Part shown: positions 34,882-43,547 of the stretch, piece after piece | Position numbering within the stretch: position 1 is the first letter of the stretch | Layout of the letters: each line of letters starts with the position of its first letter | Assembly (NCBI GenBank): GCA_016719945.1 | Contig: JADJYE010000015.1 | Span: forward strand, 62,001-126,000 | Length of the DNA: 64,000 bases | Direction: 5' to 3' | Source of the DNA: Polyangiaceae bacterium | GTDB taxonomy: Bacteria; Myxococcota_A; Polyangia; Polyangiales; Polyangiaceae | Notes under the pieces: generated by a model | Told to the model about the DNA's origin: nothing | Database searches by the model: none | What the model saw: only the letters and a program-made list of their open reading frames with translations | Translations under genes and position numbers: made by a program

Positions 34882-36567
34882 ATGCCGATCCCCGATCTGT
34901 TGTACGCCGAGCCGAGCGCGCGACTCGACGCAAGCCGCGTCACGCAGGGCGTAGCGTTTGCGTTCGCGGTCGGCGAGGGTGGAGACCTGCTCTCCTCTGC
35001 GCTCGACGACGTCGAGCTGGGGCCTTCGAGCTTCGACCCGTCGCACTTCGGCCACGAGCTCTTCCTGGACGAGGTCGTGCGGACCTGTTTCAACATCGAG
35101 GCCGGCGGGCGTCGCTTCACCCCGAACCGGACGAGCCTGGCGAGGATCTTGGCTCAGCCCCCGGAGGACCCCGCGTCGTGCGCGCTGCGTCGAGAGGTGC
35201 TGCTCGAGCTGGGCGAGAGCCCCTCGCTGCGCGCAGACGCCGAGAAGACCTACGTGGAGCTGTTCAACTTCCGGCACCTGTTGTGCACCTCGCACCAGGC
35301 GGGTGGCTCGACGCCGGAGCTGCACGAGCATCGCATCGGGGTCCTGCGCGCGCTGAAGACCGCCATCGTTGGGCTGTCGTCTCGGTTCGAGCACGCGAAG
35401 AGCGCGCTCGCGCGGGTCCACGCGTTCGGGGCCGAGGTGGCAGGGCGGCCAGCGTTCGCGGACCTCGCCGCGCTGCTCGCGCACGAGGAGGGGCTCGCCG
35501 ACGTCGACCTCTGCCTGCGGGTCGGGGCCGACGGCTCCGTCCGTGGCTTCGAGCTCACGAAGATCCGCGAGCACAAGAGCCGCTACTACCGATCGCCAGC
35601 GGCGCGGTTCTGGTCGCGGGTGGTGCTGTTCATCCGAGGCTTCAAGTTCTCCGAGCTCGAGGTCATGGCGCGCCTGCTCGACCAGGTCTTCACGCCGTTC
35701 GAGGCCGACGTGCTGTTCATGCTCCAGCTGATGCAGGACCTCGAGCTGTACCTGGGCGCGCTCAGCTTCCGGGATCTCGCGCTCTCGCGCGGCCTCGCGG
35801 TCTGTTTGCCCGAGCTGACGCCGCCGCCCAGCGACGTCGATCACGGGCGTCGCGAGCTGTTCGGCCTGTTCAACCCGCTCTTGCTTGCGGACCGCGGCGC
35901 CCCCAAGCCGTGCGACCTCACCTCGGAGCGGCACGACGCCATCGTGCTCGTCACGGGGCCCAACTCGGGCGGCAAGACGCGGCTGCTGCAGGCGATCGCC
36001 ATCACCCAGATCCTCGCGCAGAGCGGCCTCTTCGTCCCTGCGCGCCAGGCGCGCATCGCGTGGACGCGCGGGCTGTTCTGCTCGCTGCACCACGAGATCA
36101 CCGCGGACCAGAAGGAGGGTCGGCTCGGCACCGAGCTGCTCCGCATCCGCGGCCTGTTCGAGGATCTCCGGCCGGGAGACCTGGTCGTCTTCGACGAGCT
36201 GTGCTCGGGCACCAACCCGTCGGAGGCCGAGGCCATCATCCGCCTCGTGCTCGAGCTCTTGAGCGAGCTCAACCCGCAGGTCTTCGTCACCACGCATTTT
36301 CTCGATTTCGCCGCTCAGCTGCAGGCAGACCCTCACGTCGAGCGCCTGCAGTTCCTCCAAGCCGCGCTCGACGAGAAGAACCGCCCCACGTACGCGTTCG
36401 CGCCCGGCGTCGCGAAGAGCGCGCTGGCGGCCGAGACCGCGGCGCGCCTCGGCGTCACCCTCGAGGAGCTCGCCTCCCTCGTCGCGCGGAGGAAGGCCGA
36501 GCGCGTGAAGCGCTCGGTGTTGCCCGAGTCCCTCGGCCACGCGACCGGGTTCGGCGAAGAGCGCTAG
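34882..36567 (+). CDS. MutS-family ATPase lacking the mismatch-recognition domain
   Basis: Protein of 561 residues. The C-terminal MutS ATPase has Walker A T-G-P-N-S-G-G-K-T (358-366), Walker B L-V-V-F-D-E-L (434-440) followed by S-G-T-N-P-S-E-A, and the T-T-H-F-L motif. The N-terminal 300 residues form a helical core/lever region. The mismatch-binding domain I of MutS (with its Phe-x-Glu) is absent, as is the Smr nuclease domain of MutS2. It is therefore one of the shorter MutS-related proteins of unknown role, perhaps in recombination. Its stop overlaps the convergent monooxygenase stop at a CTAG. Confidence 0.85.
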   Translation: MPIPDLLYAEPSARLDASRVTQGVAFAFAVGEGGDLLSSALDDVELGPSSFDPSHFGHELFLDEVVRTCFNIEAGGRRFTPNRTSLARILAQPPEDPASCALRREVLLELGESPSLRADAEKTYVELFNFRHLLCTSHQAGGSTPELHEHRIGVLRALKTAIVGLSSRFEHAKSALARVHAFGAEVAGRPAFADLAALLAHEEGLADVDLCLRVGADGSVRGFELTKIREHKSRYYRSPAARFWSRVVLFIRGFKFSELEVMARLLDQVFTPFEADVLFMLQLMQDLELYLGALSFRDLALSRGLAVCLPELTPPPSDVDHGRRELFGLFNPLLLADRGAPKPCDLTSERHDAIVLVTGPNSGGKTRLLQAIAITQILAQSGLFVPARQARIAWTRGLFCSLHHEITADQKEGRLGTELLRIRGLFEDLRPGDLVVFDELCSGTNPSEAEAIIRLVLELLSELNPQVFVTTHFLDFAAQLQADPHVERLQFLQAALDEKNRPTYAFAPGVAKSALAAETAARLGVTLEELASLVARRKAERVKRSVLPESLGHATGFGEER

Positions 36568-38078
36568 CGAGAGCTCACGGTCGACGACGAGCTCGGTCGA
36601 GCCTTGTGCGTGGTCGCCGGGCGCTGCCGGCTGGGCTCGAACTCGAGCGTGCCGTCGTCGAGGTTTCCGTGGCGCAGGGTCAAGATGTCGAGCACGTAGT
36701 TCTGGTACATGCGCCACGGCCGCTTCGAGCCTTGCTTGGGCATGCTGGCGATGGCGCGCAGGATGTAGCCCGGCGTGAAGTCGACGAACGGCTCCTCGCG
36801 CAGCGTGGGGTCGTTGCGTCGAGGCACGCAGTAGCGAGCGCCGGTCTTGTCCATATAGGCGAGCAGCCGGCACACGTAGTCGGCCGTCAGGTCGGCCTTC
36901 AGCGTCCACGACGCGTTCGTGTAGCCGAACGTCGAGGCGAGGTTCGGCACGTCGCTGTACATCGTGCCCTTGTAGTTCATCATGCTGGGCGGCTCGATCG
37001 CCTTGCCGTCGACGACGAGCTTGATGTCGCCCATGAACATTAGCTTGAGGCCGGTGGCGGTGACGATCAGGTCGGCGTCGAGGAGCTGACCGCTCTCGAG
37101 CTCGACGCCCTTCTCGGTGAACGTCTTGATGTGGTCGGTGACGACGCCGACCTTGCCCTCGCGGATCGCCGCGAACATGTCGTTGTCGGGCACCAGGCAC
37201 ATGCGCTGATCCCACGGCTTGTACGAGGGCTTGAAGTGCTTCTCGACGTCGAAGCCGGGCAGCTGCTTCTGGATCAGGTGGAGGAGCTTACCCGCCATCG
37301 CCTCGGGCTTGCGCCGCGAGTACTGGTAGAGCGCCATCGTGAGCAGCACGTTCTTCCAGCGGGTGAGATCGTAGGCGAGGTGCTCGGGCAGGTGATCGCG
37401 CAGCCAGTTGGCGATCGCGTCCTCTGCTGGCATCGAGAACATGTACGTCGGCGAGCGCTGCAACATCACGACGTGAGCGGCCTTCTTGGCGAGCTGCGGC
37501 ACGAGGGTGACGGCCGTGGCGCCGCTGCCGATCACGATCACGCGCTTGTTCTCGTAGTCGATATCGTCGGTCCAGAACTGCGGGTGCACGACGCGCCCTT
37601 GGAAGCGGTCTCGCCCGGGGAACACCGGCGTGTAGCCCTCGGAGTAGTCGTAGTACCCGGTGCAGGTGTAGAGGAACGAGCAGGTGAAGAGCTTCGTCTC
37701 GCCGGTCGCGCCCTGCTCCACCTCCACGGTCCAGCGGGCGTCGGGCGTCGACCACGAGGCGCTCTTCACCTTCGTGCCGAAGCGAATGTGCCGATCGATT
37801 CCGGCCTCGCGGGCGGTCTCCGTGACGTACGACAGGATCGAGGGGCCGTCGGCAATGGCTTTCTGATCGCGCCAAGGCTTGAAGGCATAGCCCAGCGTGA
37901 ACATGTCGGAGTCGGAGCGGATGCCCGGGTACCGGAACAGGTCCCACGTCCCGCCGATCGCGTCTCGGCTCTCGAAGATCGCGTACGTCTTGTGGGGGAG
38001 GCGCTCTTGGAGGTGGTACGCCGCGCCGATCCCCGAGAGCCCCGCGCCGACGATGATGACGTCGAAGTGTTCAGCCAC
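36564..38078 (-). CDS. Flavin monooxygenase of the Baeyer-Villiger type
   Basis: Protein of 504 residues. FAD-binding V-I-I-V-G-A-G-L-S-G-I-G at residues 7-18; NADPH-binding V-I-V-I-G-S-G-A-T-A around 180-189. The stretch F-Q-G-R-V-V-H-P-Q-F-W-T-D at 159-171 matches the type I Baeyer-Villiger fingerprint FxGxxxHxxxW. F-R-Y-P-G-I-R-S-D-S at 48-57 is also family-typical. It should insert oxygen into ketones or oxidise S/N; the sequence resembles EtaA-type enzymes. The Ser/Arg-rich C-terminal 30 residues are disordered. It converges on the MutS-like gene. Confidence 0.9.
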   Translation of the reverse strand: MAEHFDVIIVGAGLSGIGAAYHLQERLPHKTYAIFESRDAIGGTWDLFRYPGIRSDSDMFTLGYAFKPWRDQKAIADGPSILSYVTETAREAGIDRHIRFGTKVKSASWSTPDARWTVEVEQGATGETKLFTCSFLYTCTGYYDYSEGYTPVFPGRDRFQGRVVHPQFWTDDIDYENKRVIVIGSGATAVTLVPQLAKKAAHVVMLQRSPTYMFSMPAEDAIANWLRDHLPEHLAYDLTRWKNVLLTMALYQYSRRKPEAMAGKLLHLIQKQLPGFDVEKHFKPSYKPWDQRMCLVPDNDMFAAIREGKVGVVTDHIKTFTEKGVELESGQLLDADLIVTATGLKLMFMGDIKLVVDGKAIEPPSMMNYKGTMYSDVPNLASTFGYTNASWTLKADLTADYVCRLLAYMDKTGARYCVPRRNDPTLREEPFVDFTPGYILRAIASMPKQGSKRPWRMYQNYVLDILTLRHGNLDDGTLEFEPSRQRPATTHKARPSSSSTVSSR

Positions 38079-38159
38079 TTGGCACCTACCTGTACGGTGG
38101 AGCCTCCGAGGCGGCGGCCCCCCTTGCCCCGGAAGCTAGCAGCGAGGCCCCGAAAAGTC

Positions 38160-38423
38160 TTACCCGGTCGCGCGCCGCCCGCTCGCCGAGTCGTCGTCGC
38201 CCCAAGCGTGGGCGCGCTCGGCTGCGTCGAACAGGTCGGCGAGGGATTGGGCGCGGCGCTGTTGCTCCGCCACGCGATCGAGCTCGGCGAGCAGGGCCGC
38301 GCAGTGCCGCGCGGTCATCGAGGCGCTCATCGTGCGCCGCGCGCGGCCGGCCGGACGCGACGTCGCAGCAGGGAGCTCGAGGAGAGGGAGCTGAGCCCGA
38401 TTCGGCTTGGTCATGCGCTCCAT
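38160..38423 (-). CDS. Small hypothetical protein
   Basis: Possible protein of 87 residues (ATG 38423; an in-frame ATG at 38414 is an alternative). It has a central amphipathic helix (A-A-L-L-A-E-L-D-R-V-A-E-Q-Q-R-R-A-Q-S-L-A-D-L-F) and a Ser/Arg-rich start. No family recognised. Without it the region 38079-38531 would hold no gene. The evidence is only the open frame and protein-like composition. Confidence 0.4.
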   Translation of the reverse strand: MERMTKPNRAQLPLLELPAATSRPAGRARRTMSASMTARHCAALLAELDRVAEQQRRAQSLADLFDAAERAHAWGDDDSASGRRATG

Positions 38424-38531
38424 GTGAGCGCACGGAGCGGCGGCGCGAAGAGCCGGACAATGTCCTAGGACAGAGAATGTCAGCCTAGGCCAGCGCGCGA
38501 ACGGCGGCCCGCCGACTCGAGGGCCGGCGGG

Positions 38532-38804
38532 TCACTGCGGCTTGGGCTCGGGCTCGAGCCCGGCGAGGACGGCGAGCTGGACCGGGTGATACGGGGGGCG
38601 CGGCGTCATCGGCTGATCGGCCACACCGCCGCGCGCTCGGATGAGCCGCGCGCAGAGCGCGAGGCAGTATTTCCCCTGACACCACCCCGTGCCGAAGCCC
38701 GTGTAGCGCTTCGCGGACTCGAGGTCCGTGTGGCCCCGCTCGAGCGCCTGCTCGAGCTCGTGCAACGTCACGTCCTCGCAGCGGCAGACGAGCGTCTTGG
38801 ACAA
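38532..38804 (-). CDS. BFD-like [2Fe-2S]-binding protein
   Basis: Protein of 90 residues from a TTG start directly after the stop of the 43-residue gene (no gap). Residues 1-55 form a bacterioferritin-associated-ferredoxin-like domain: V-C-R-C-E-D and later T-G-F-G-T-G-W-C-Q-G-K-Y-C supply the four Cys (CxC ... CxxxxC). The domain also occurs as the Fe-S part of multi-subunit amino-acid or opine oxidases, where G-T-G-x-C-Q-G-K-x-C is typical. A Pro-rich tail follows. A partner oxidase is not adjacent. Confidence 0.82.
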   Translation of the reverse strand: MSKTLVCRCEDVTLHELEQALERGHTDLESAKRYTGFGTGWCQGKYCLALCARLIRARGGVADQPMTPRPPYHPVQLAVLAGLEPEPKPQ

Positions 38805-38936
38805 CTACTTCTTGGCCGGCTCGCTCTTCGCCTTCGCTTGGGGCGTCTGCTCCGCCTCGTTCTTCGCGCGCCACTCGGCGAGCTGCTTCGTTCGGCGCCT
38901 CTTCTGCTTCTGACGGACCATGGGCTTTTGCGGCAT
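38805..38936 (-). CDS. 43-residue basic protein
   Basis: A short open frame, ATG 38936 to TAG 38805. The product is strongly basic: it starts M-P-Q-K-P-M-V-R-Q-K-Q-K-R-R-R-T-K, has one Trp (A-E-W-R-A-K) and ends in a Lys/Ala/Glu tail. Support comes from its exact abutment to the TTG start of the Fe-S protein and from a composition unlike shadow frames of this GC-rich DNA. It could bind nucleic acid, but no function is assigned. Confidence 0.55.
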   Translation of the reverse strand: MPQKPMVRQKQKRRRTKQLAEWRAKNEAEQTPQAKAKSEPAKK

Positions 38937-39050
38937 GGCCCGACCTCTAGCATTTTTCTTACCCCGCGCGCCCGCTTCCGCGGGGCCCTGCGGTTTTCTC
39001 GCCTCCGAGCCGGCGCGAAAACCGGCGCGGGGGCGCCCGCCCTTCGGCGC

Positions 39051-39911
39051 TCAGGGCTTGCGCGCGGAGGCGCAGCCCAGGTTGACCGTCAGATCGAACT
39101 GACCTTCGGACCAGTACTTCCCGATCGCCAGCTTCGCGTAGTCGACGGCCGCGCCGAGCGCCTCGGTGCGGCCCTCGATCACGGAGCCGAGCTCCGGCAA
39201 GACGACGAGCCTGAACAGCGAGCTCTGCGCGAAGTCCCGGCCGGTCTCGAACGGAACGCTGAGCAGCTCGACGTCGACGGCGACGTCGACGAAGCCCAGC
39301 CGCTCGAGATCTTCGGTCAACGTCTCGGGGGTGGGCCGGCTCTGGGCGCCGACCTCGATCGCCTCGCCGAACCTCGGATCATCGTGCTTGAGCGAGAACT
39401 CGCGGAGCATGTCGACGAGCTCGGGGTACGAGCCGCGCAGCGGCAGCGCGAAGAGCAGCTGACCCCCCGGCACGAGCACGCGTGACACCTCGCGTAGCAG
39501 CTGCATCCGCGTCGTCGCCGTGGTGATCGGGTGCACGACCACGGCGTGGGTGAAGGACGCGTCGGCGAGCTCGAGCGGGAGCGACCGGAGCACCTCGAAG
39601 TCGAGGGCGCCGGGGGCCGTGGCGGTGCGATCCGACGCGGCGCGCACGGCCGCCTCCGACGCCTCGAAGCCGTGCAGCCGGGTGTTCGGCAGGCGCTCTT
39701 CGATGGCGTCGGTGACGCTCGAAGCGAGCGGCCCGCAGGTCAGCACGGCGGACTGCGGCGCCAGGATGAGCCGCTCGACGGCCATCGCGTTGAAGAACGA
39801 GAAGTACCGGGGGACGACGTCGCTCGTGAGCGCGTCGACCTCTTCCTGGGTGTAGGCGGGGCCGAGGATGTGGGCCCGCGCCCCGCCGTCCTCATTACCC
39901 GTCCCGGTCAC
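39051..39911 (-). CDS. SAM-dependent methyltransferase-like protein
   Basis: Protein of 286 residues, GTG start overlapping the upstream stop (GTGA). It has class I methyltransferase features: a V-L-T-C-G-P-L strand in place of the usual GxGxG, L-H-G-F-E-A-S-E (acidic end of strand 2), the F-T-H-A-V-V-V-H-P segment, and L-L-R-E-V-S-R-V-L-V-P-G-G-Q-L-L-F as in UbiE/BioC-type enzymes. The glycine-rich loop is poor (C-G-P-L-A-S-S), so SAM binding is likely but not assured. Substrate unknown. Confidence 0.75.
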   Translation of the reverse strand: MTGTGNEDGGARAHILGPAYTQEEVDALTSDVVPRYFSFFNAMAVERLILAPQSAVLTCGPLASSVTDAIEERLPNTRLHGFEASEAAVRAASDRTATAPGALDFEVLRSLPLELADASFTHAVVVHPITTATTRMQLLREVSRVLVPGGQLLFALPLRGSYPELVDMLREFSLKHDDPRFGEAIEVGAQSRPTPETLTEDLERLGFVDVAVDVELLSVPFETGRDFAQSSLFRLVVLPELGSVIEGRTEALGAAVDYAKLAIGKYWSEGQFDLTVNLGCASARKP

Positions 39912-40615
39912 TTGCTCTTCTTCGGCGGCGGCTCGTCGTCGCCCTCGGCCTCGCCGTCGTCGTCACCCTCGGCGCCGGCGAAGATGTCGAGCGCGTCCTC
40001 GGCGAGCTCACCGATCGTGACCTCGGCGGACTCGTCGTTCTCGTCGCTCATCTCCACGACGCGCTTGTCGCCGATCAGGCGCTCGATGTGCTTCGCCATC
40101 GCGGGGTCGCCGATCTCGACCGCGACCTCGATCGCCGCCGCGGTCGCGTCGGGATCCTCGTGCACGAGGAAGAGCTCGAGCAGCTTGAGCACGCCGGGCT
40201 CGGGGACCTCGGCGAGGAGGTAGGGCAGCTCGGGCAGCGCCGGCGAGCGAACCGGGAGCCGCTTGAGGGCGCGCTCGACGCCCTTCGCCAGCTCCTTGAA
40301 GCGGTCGTAGGCGAGCACCTCGAGCTGCTCGCCCGCGACGGCGCGCGCGTCGGGGTGCTCGGTCGCCAGGATGTCGATCAGCAGGTCGACGGGCCTCGGC
40401 CCCTCCATCTCCCCGAGCAGCACCGCGAGGCGCTCGAGCCTCAGGGTCGCCTCGTCTTCGCTCGGCTCCTTGACGGCCTTGTCGAGCGCGCGACCGATGG
40501 CGGCGAGCAAGGTCGCCTCATCCGAGTCGGCGATGTCCGCGTGCAGCTGCCGCACACGGCGCTCGGCGTCGAACAGGTTCCCGAGGGCTTGATCCAGATC
40601 CGCGGCCTTGGCCAT
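39908..40615 (-). CDS. HEAT-repeat-like helical protein
   Basis: Protein of 235 residues. Repeating helical pairs (P-V-D-L-L-I-D-I-L-A, A-L-P-E-L-P-Y-L-L-A, G-V-L-K-L-L-E-L-F-L, A-A-A-I-E-V-A-V-E-I-G) suggest a HEAT/ARM-type scaffold. The last 45 residues are acidic with a Lys-Lys-Ser-Lys end. There is no signal peptide. It overlaps the methyltransferase start by four bases, so the two are coupled and probably act together, for example as adaptor and enzyme. Confidence 0.68.
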   Translation of the reverse strand: MAKAADLDQALGNLFDAERRVRQLHADIADSDEATLLAAIGRALDKAVKEPSEDEATLRLERLAVLLGEMEGPRPVDLLIDILATEHPDARAVAGEQLEVLAYDRFKELAKGVERALKRLPVRSPALPELPYLLAEVPEPGVLKLLELFLVHEDPDATAAAIEVAVEIGDPAMAKHIERLIGDKRVVEMSDENDESAEVTIGELAEDALDIFAGAEGDDDGEAEGDDEPPPKKSK

Positions 40616-40654
40616 GGCGCCCGCGTAGCAACCCCGGCCCGTCGCGGCAACCCA

Positions 40655-41771
40655 TCACTTCGAGACGGCGATCACCGTCTCGAGGATGGCTCGAGCGCGG
40701 CGCTCGAGCACGAGGGGTGCAGCCGGTCGGCCGTGTCGGTTGGCTCGTGGTAGTCGGTCGACTCGCCCGAGCTGAAGAACACGAAGGGCACCTTCTTGTC
40801 CTCGAACGGCGCGTGGTCGCTCCGCCCCTTCGCCATCGCCTCGACCTGCCCACGGAGAGAGCTGGGCAGGTCCTTGGGGAGCACCGCCCGGACGCCCTGT
40901 GAGGCGCACGCGGTCCTCACCGCCTGCTCGAAGCCTTCGGGCGGCGCGTCGGAGATCAGCACGCCGACCGAGCGCTCCGGGTCGACGTCCTTCATGACCC
41001 CGAACAGGCGCGCGCCGAGCCAAAACGCGGGCATGTCGACCAGGGGCCGGCCGATCATGTCGACGTTGACCATCGCGGTGACGGGGCGCCGCGTGAAGTC
41101 CCAGTCCTTCACCAGCGCCCGGCTGCCGTGCAGCCCGGCTCCTCGGCCCCGAAGAACGCGATCACGACCCGGCGGCCGAGCTCGCCGCGCCGCGCTCGCA
41201 GGGCCCGCGCGACGGCGAGCACGACGGCGGTCCCCGAGGCGTTGTCCTCGGCGCCCGGGTAGAGCTTCTTGTTGTGCTCGCCGAGGTGATCGTAGTGCGC
41301 TCCGAGCACGACCACCTCCTTGCGATCTGCGCCGTGAGGCTCGATGACGCCGAGGACGTTGCGGCTCTGGCGCTCGGTCTTCTTGCCGAATTTGAAGGGC
41401 TCGATGCGGCGACCCTCATACGGAGGGATGCCGGCGTCCTCGAGCTCACCCGCGAGCCATGCGGCCGCCGCCTCTTCGTCCTCCGAGGCCGAGCCGCGAC
41501 CTCTGAGCCCGGGCGACGCGAGGAACGTCGCGTCGTCGAGGATGGCCGGGGCCGTCAGCGGATCGGGAGCGGCGCTGACGCTCGCCGAGGCAGCCGCGCT
41601 CGCGGCAGCCGCCGAAGCCGAGGCCGCCGCATCGTGGCTGCTGGTGACGGCCGTCGCGCTCGCGGTGGCGACCCCGGCCTTGGGCTGCTCATTGGCGTCG
41701 CGCGCGCTCTCGCTCGCGCAGGCGAGGAGGGACAGCGCGGTGACGAGCGCGGCGACCGAGGACCAGCTCAC
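40655..41771 (-). pseudogene. M28-family zinc aminopeptidase lipoprotein, frameshifted as sequenced
   Basis: Three frames join into one peptidase. GTG 41771 gives a lipoprotein signal (lipobox LLAC) and an Ala/Ser linker. All M28 zinc-site segments are present: G-A-H-Y-D-H-L, E-D-N-A-S-G-T, F-G-A-E-E-P-G, N-V-D-M-I-G-R and a C-terminal D-Y-H-E-P-T-D-T. The frame breaks near 41125, inside E-E-P-G-(L-H-G-S), and near 40718, inside L-H-P-(L-V-L-E). Each is mended by adding one C to a C run (on the coding strand), so sequencing error is more likely than gene loss. The intact protein would be an extracytoplasmic aminopeptidase of about 370 residues. Confidence 0.8.
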
Positions 41772-41850
41772 GAGGCGCTCAGCGTAGCTCGACCGCGGGC
41801 GCAGACCAGGCTCGCTTCATGGTCCCGAGGCGCTGTGCTACGGCTGAGAG

Positions 41851-42636
41851 GTGCACCCGCTCGTGAAAGGCGCCCTGGTCGCGGCGGCGCTGTCGCTGGC
41901 CGGCCTCGCGGTCGCACGACCCCGGCCCACCGGGCCCGCGCCCAGCGCGCAGGCGGCGTCGGCGTCGAGCGAGGTCGCGCCCATCGCGCTCACCGAGCTC
42001 CCCTGCCCCGAGCGGCACCTCCCCGAGGGCCGCGCCTGCGTGCCCCTGCCCGAGCTCGGCGATCTCACCGGCGCGCCCGCAGGAGCCCAGCTCGAGCGTC
42101 GCTCGCGCGGCGCGCTGTTCGAGGTGATCCCGCGCAGGCCCGATCGCCCCGCCGATCCAGCCGTGTTCGTCTACCCGATCGCCGACGAGCCCCTCTTCCT
42201 CCGCGGCTTCGACGATCTCCCGAGCGAGCACAGCCCCGTCTCGCTCGAGCTCTCGGCGGTCCGCGGCGCGCCGATCACCTCGCTCTCGCTCGAGGGCCAA
42301 GACGGCGCCGCAGAGGTGCTCGCGACAGGGAGGCTCGTCGGCACGACGGTCGTGACCCAACACCGCGTGATGGGGGCAGCCGGGCCGCGCCTCGTCCTGC
42401 TCGTGCACGGTCACCTCGACGCGATCGCCCCCGACGCCAAGCCCGGCTCGAAGCTGCAACCCGGCGACCTCGTTAACTTCGTCGGGGACAGCGGCAACCC
42501 GGGGGTGGTGAGCCTCTACCTCGAGGCGCGCTTGGCTCGGGAGGAGATCGAGCTGACGGGCCTGCCGCTCGAGCGCCTGCTCGACGCGGCGACCAGCATC
42601 CCGACCGACGCCCGCAACGTGCTGCCGACGCGATGA
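41851..42636 (+). CDS. Exported protein with degenerate LytM/M23-like domain
   Basis: Protein of 261 residues from GTG 41851 with an N-terminal hydrophobic segment and Ala/Pro-rich linker. About residues 175-235 follow the M23 peptidase pattern: L-L-V-H-G-H-L-D, then K-L-Q-P-G-D-L-V-N-F-V-G-D-S-G-N, then L-Y-L-E-A-R. The final HxHFE-type His is replaced (S-L-Y-L-E), so zinc hydrolysis is unlikely. It may bind peptidoglycan or activate an amidase, as catalytically dead LytM proteins do. Confidence in the fold is moderate. Confidence 0.6.
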   Translation: MHPLVKGALVAAALSLAGLAVARPRPTGPAPSAQAASASSEVAPIALTELPCPERHLPEGRACVPLPELGDLTGAPAGAQLERRSRGALFEVIPRRPDRPADPAVFVYPIADEPLFLRGFDDLPSEHSPVSLELSAVRGAPITSLSLEGQDGAAEVLATGRLVGTTVVTQHRVMGAAGPRLVLLVHGHLDAIAPDAKPGSKLQPGDLVNFVGDSGNPGVVSLYLEARLAREEIELTGLPLERLLDAATSIPTDARNVLPTR

Positions 42637-42661
42637 GCACGCCGCGGATTGTGGTATCGAC

Positions 42662-43363
<702 letters not shown>

Positions 43364-43379
43364 GGTCGCGGCCTCGCAG

Positions 43380-43420
43380 GTTGCCACCTCCAAGGCACAC
43401 GGGTGGCAACGCGAGTTGCC
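43380..43420 (+). promoter_or_regulatory. Alternative hairpins between response regulator and lipoprotein genes
   Basis: GTTGCCACC (43380-43388) can pair with GGTGGCAAC (43402-43410). The same middle segment can instead pair through GGCAAC (43405-43410) with GTTGCC (43415-43420) around a GCGA tetraloop. The two folds exclude each other, as in an attenuator, but no T run follows. It may simply terminate the response-regulator transcript. Confidence 0.35.
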
Positions 43421-43461
43421 TGCCGCGTGCAGCCTCGACCCCGAAACCCTGGTAATTTGTG

Positions 43462-43477
43462 CGGCACGGGGAGTGCT
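43462..43477 (+). promoter_or_regulatory. Putative sigma-54 (-24/-12) promoter
   Basis: CGGCACGGGGAGTGCT matches the sigma-54 consensus TGGCACGNNNNTTGCW at all but two fixed positions and has the required GG-N10-GC spacing (GG 43463-43464, GC 43475-43476). It lies about 70 bases before the ATG of the VWA-like lipoprotein gene. No enhancer-binding protein is coded in the window. Confidence 0.45.
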
Positions 43478-43547
43478 TGAAGCGTGAGGCTCCCCCCTGT
43501 TAGGCTGGGTGTCTTCGTTCCCTCAGGGTCACGTGAGGTCCAAACCC

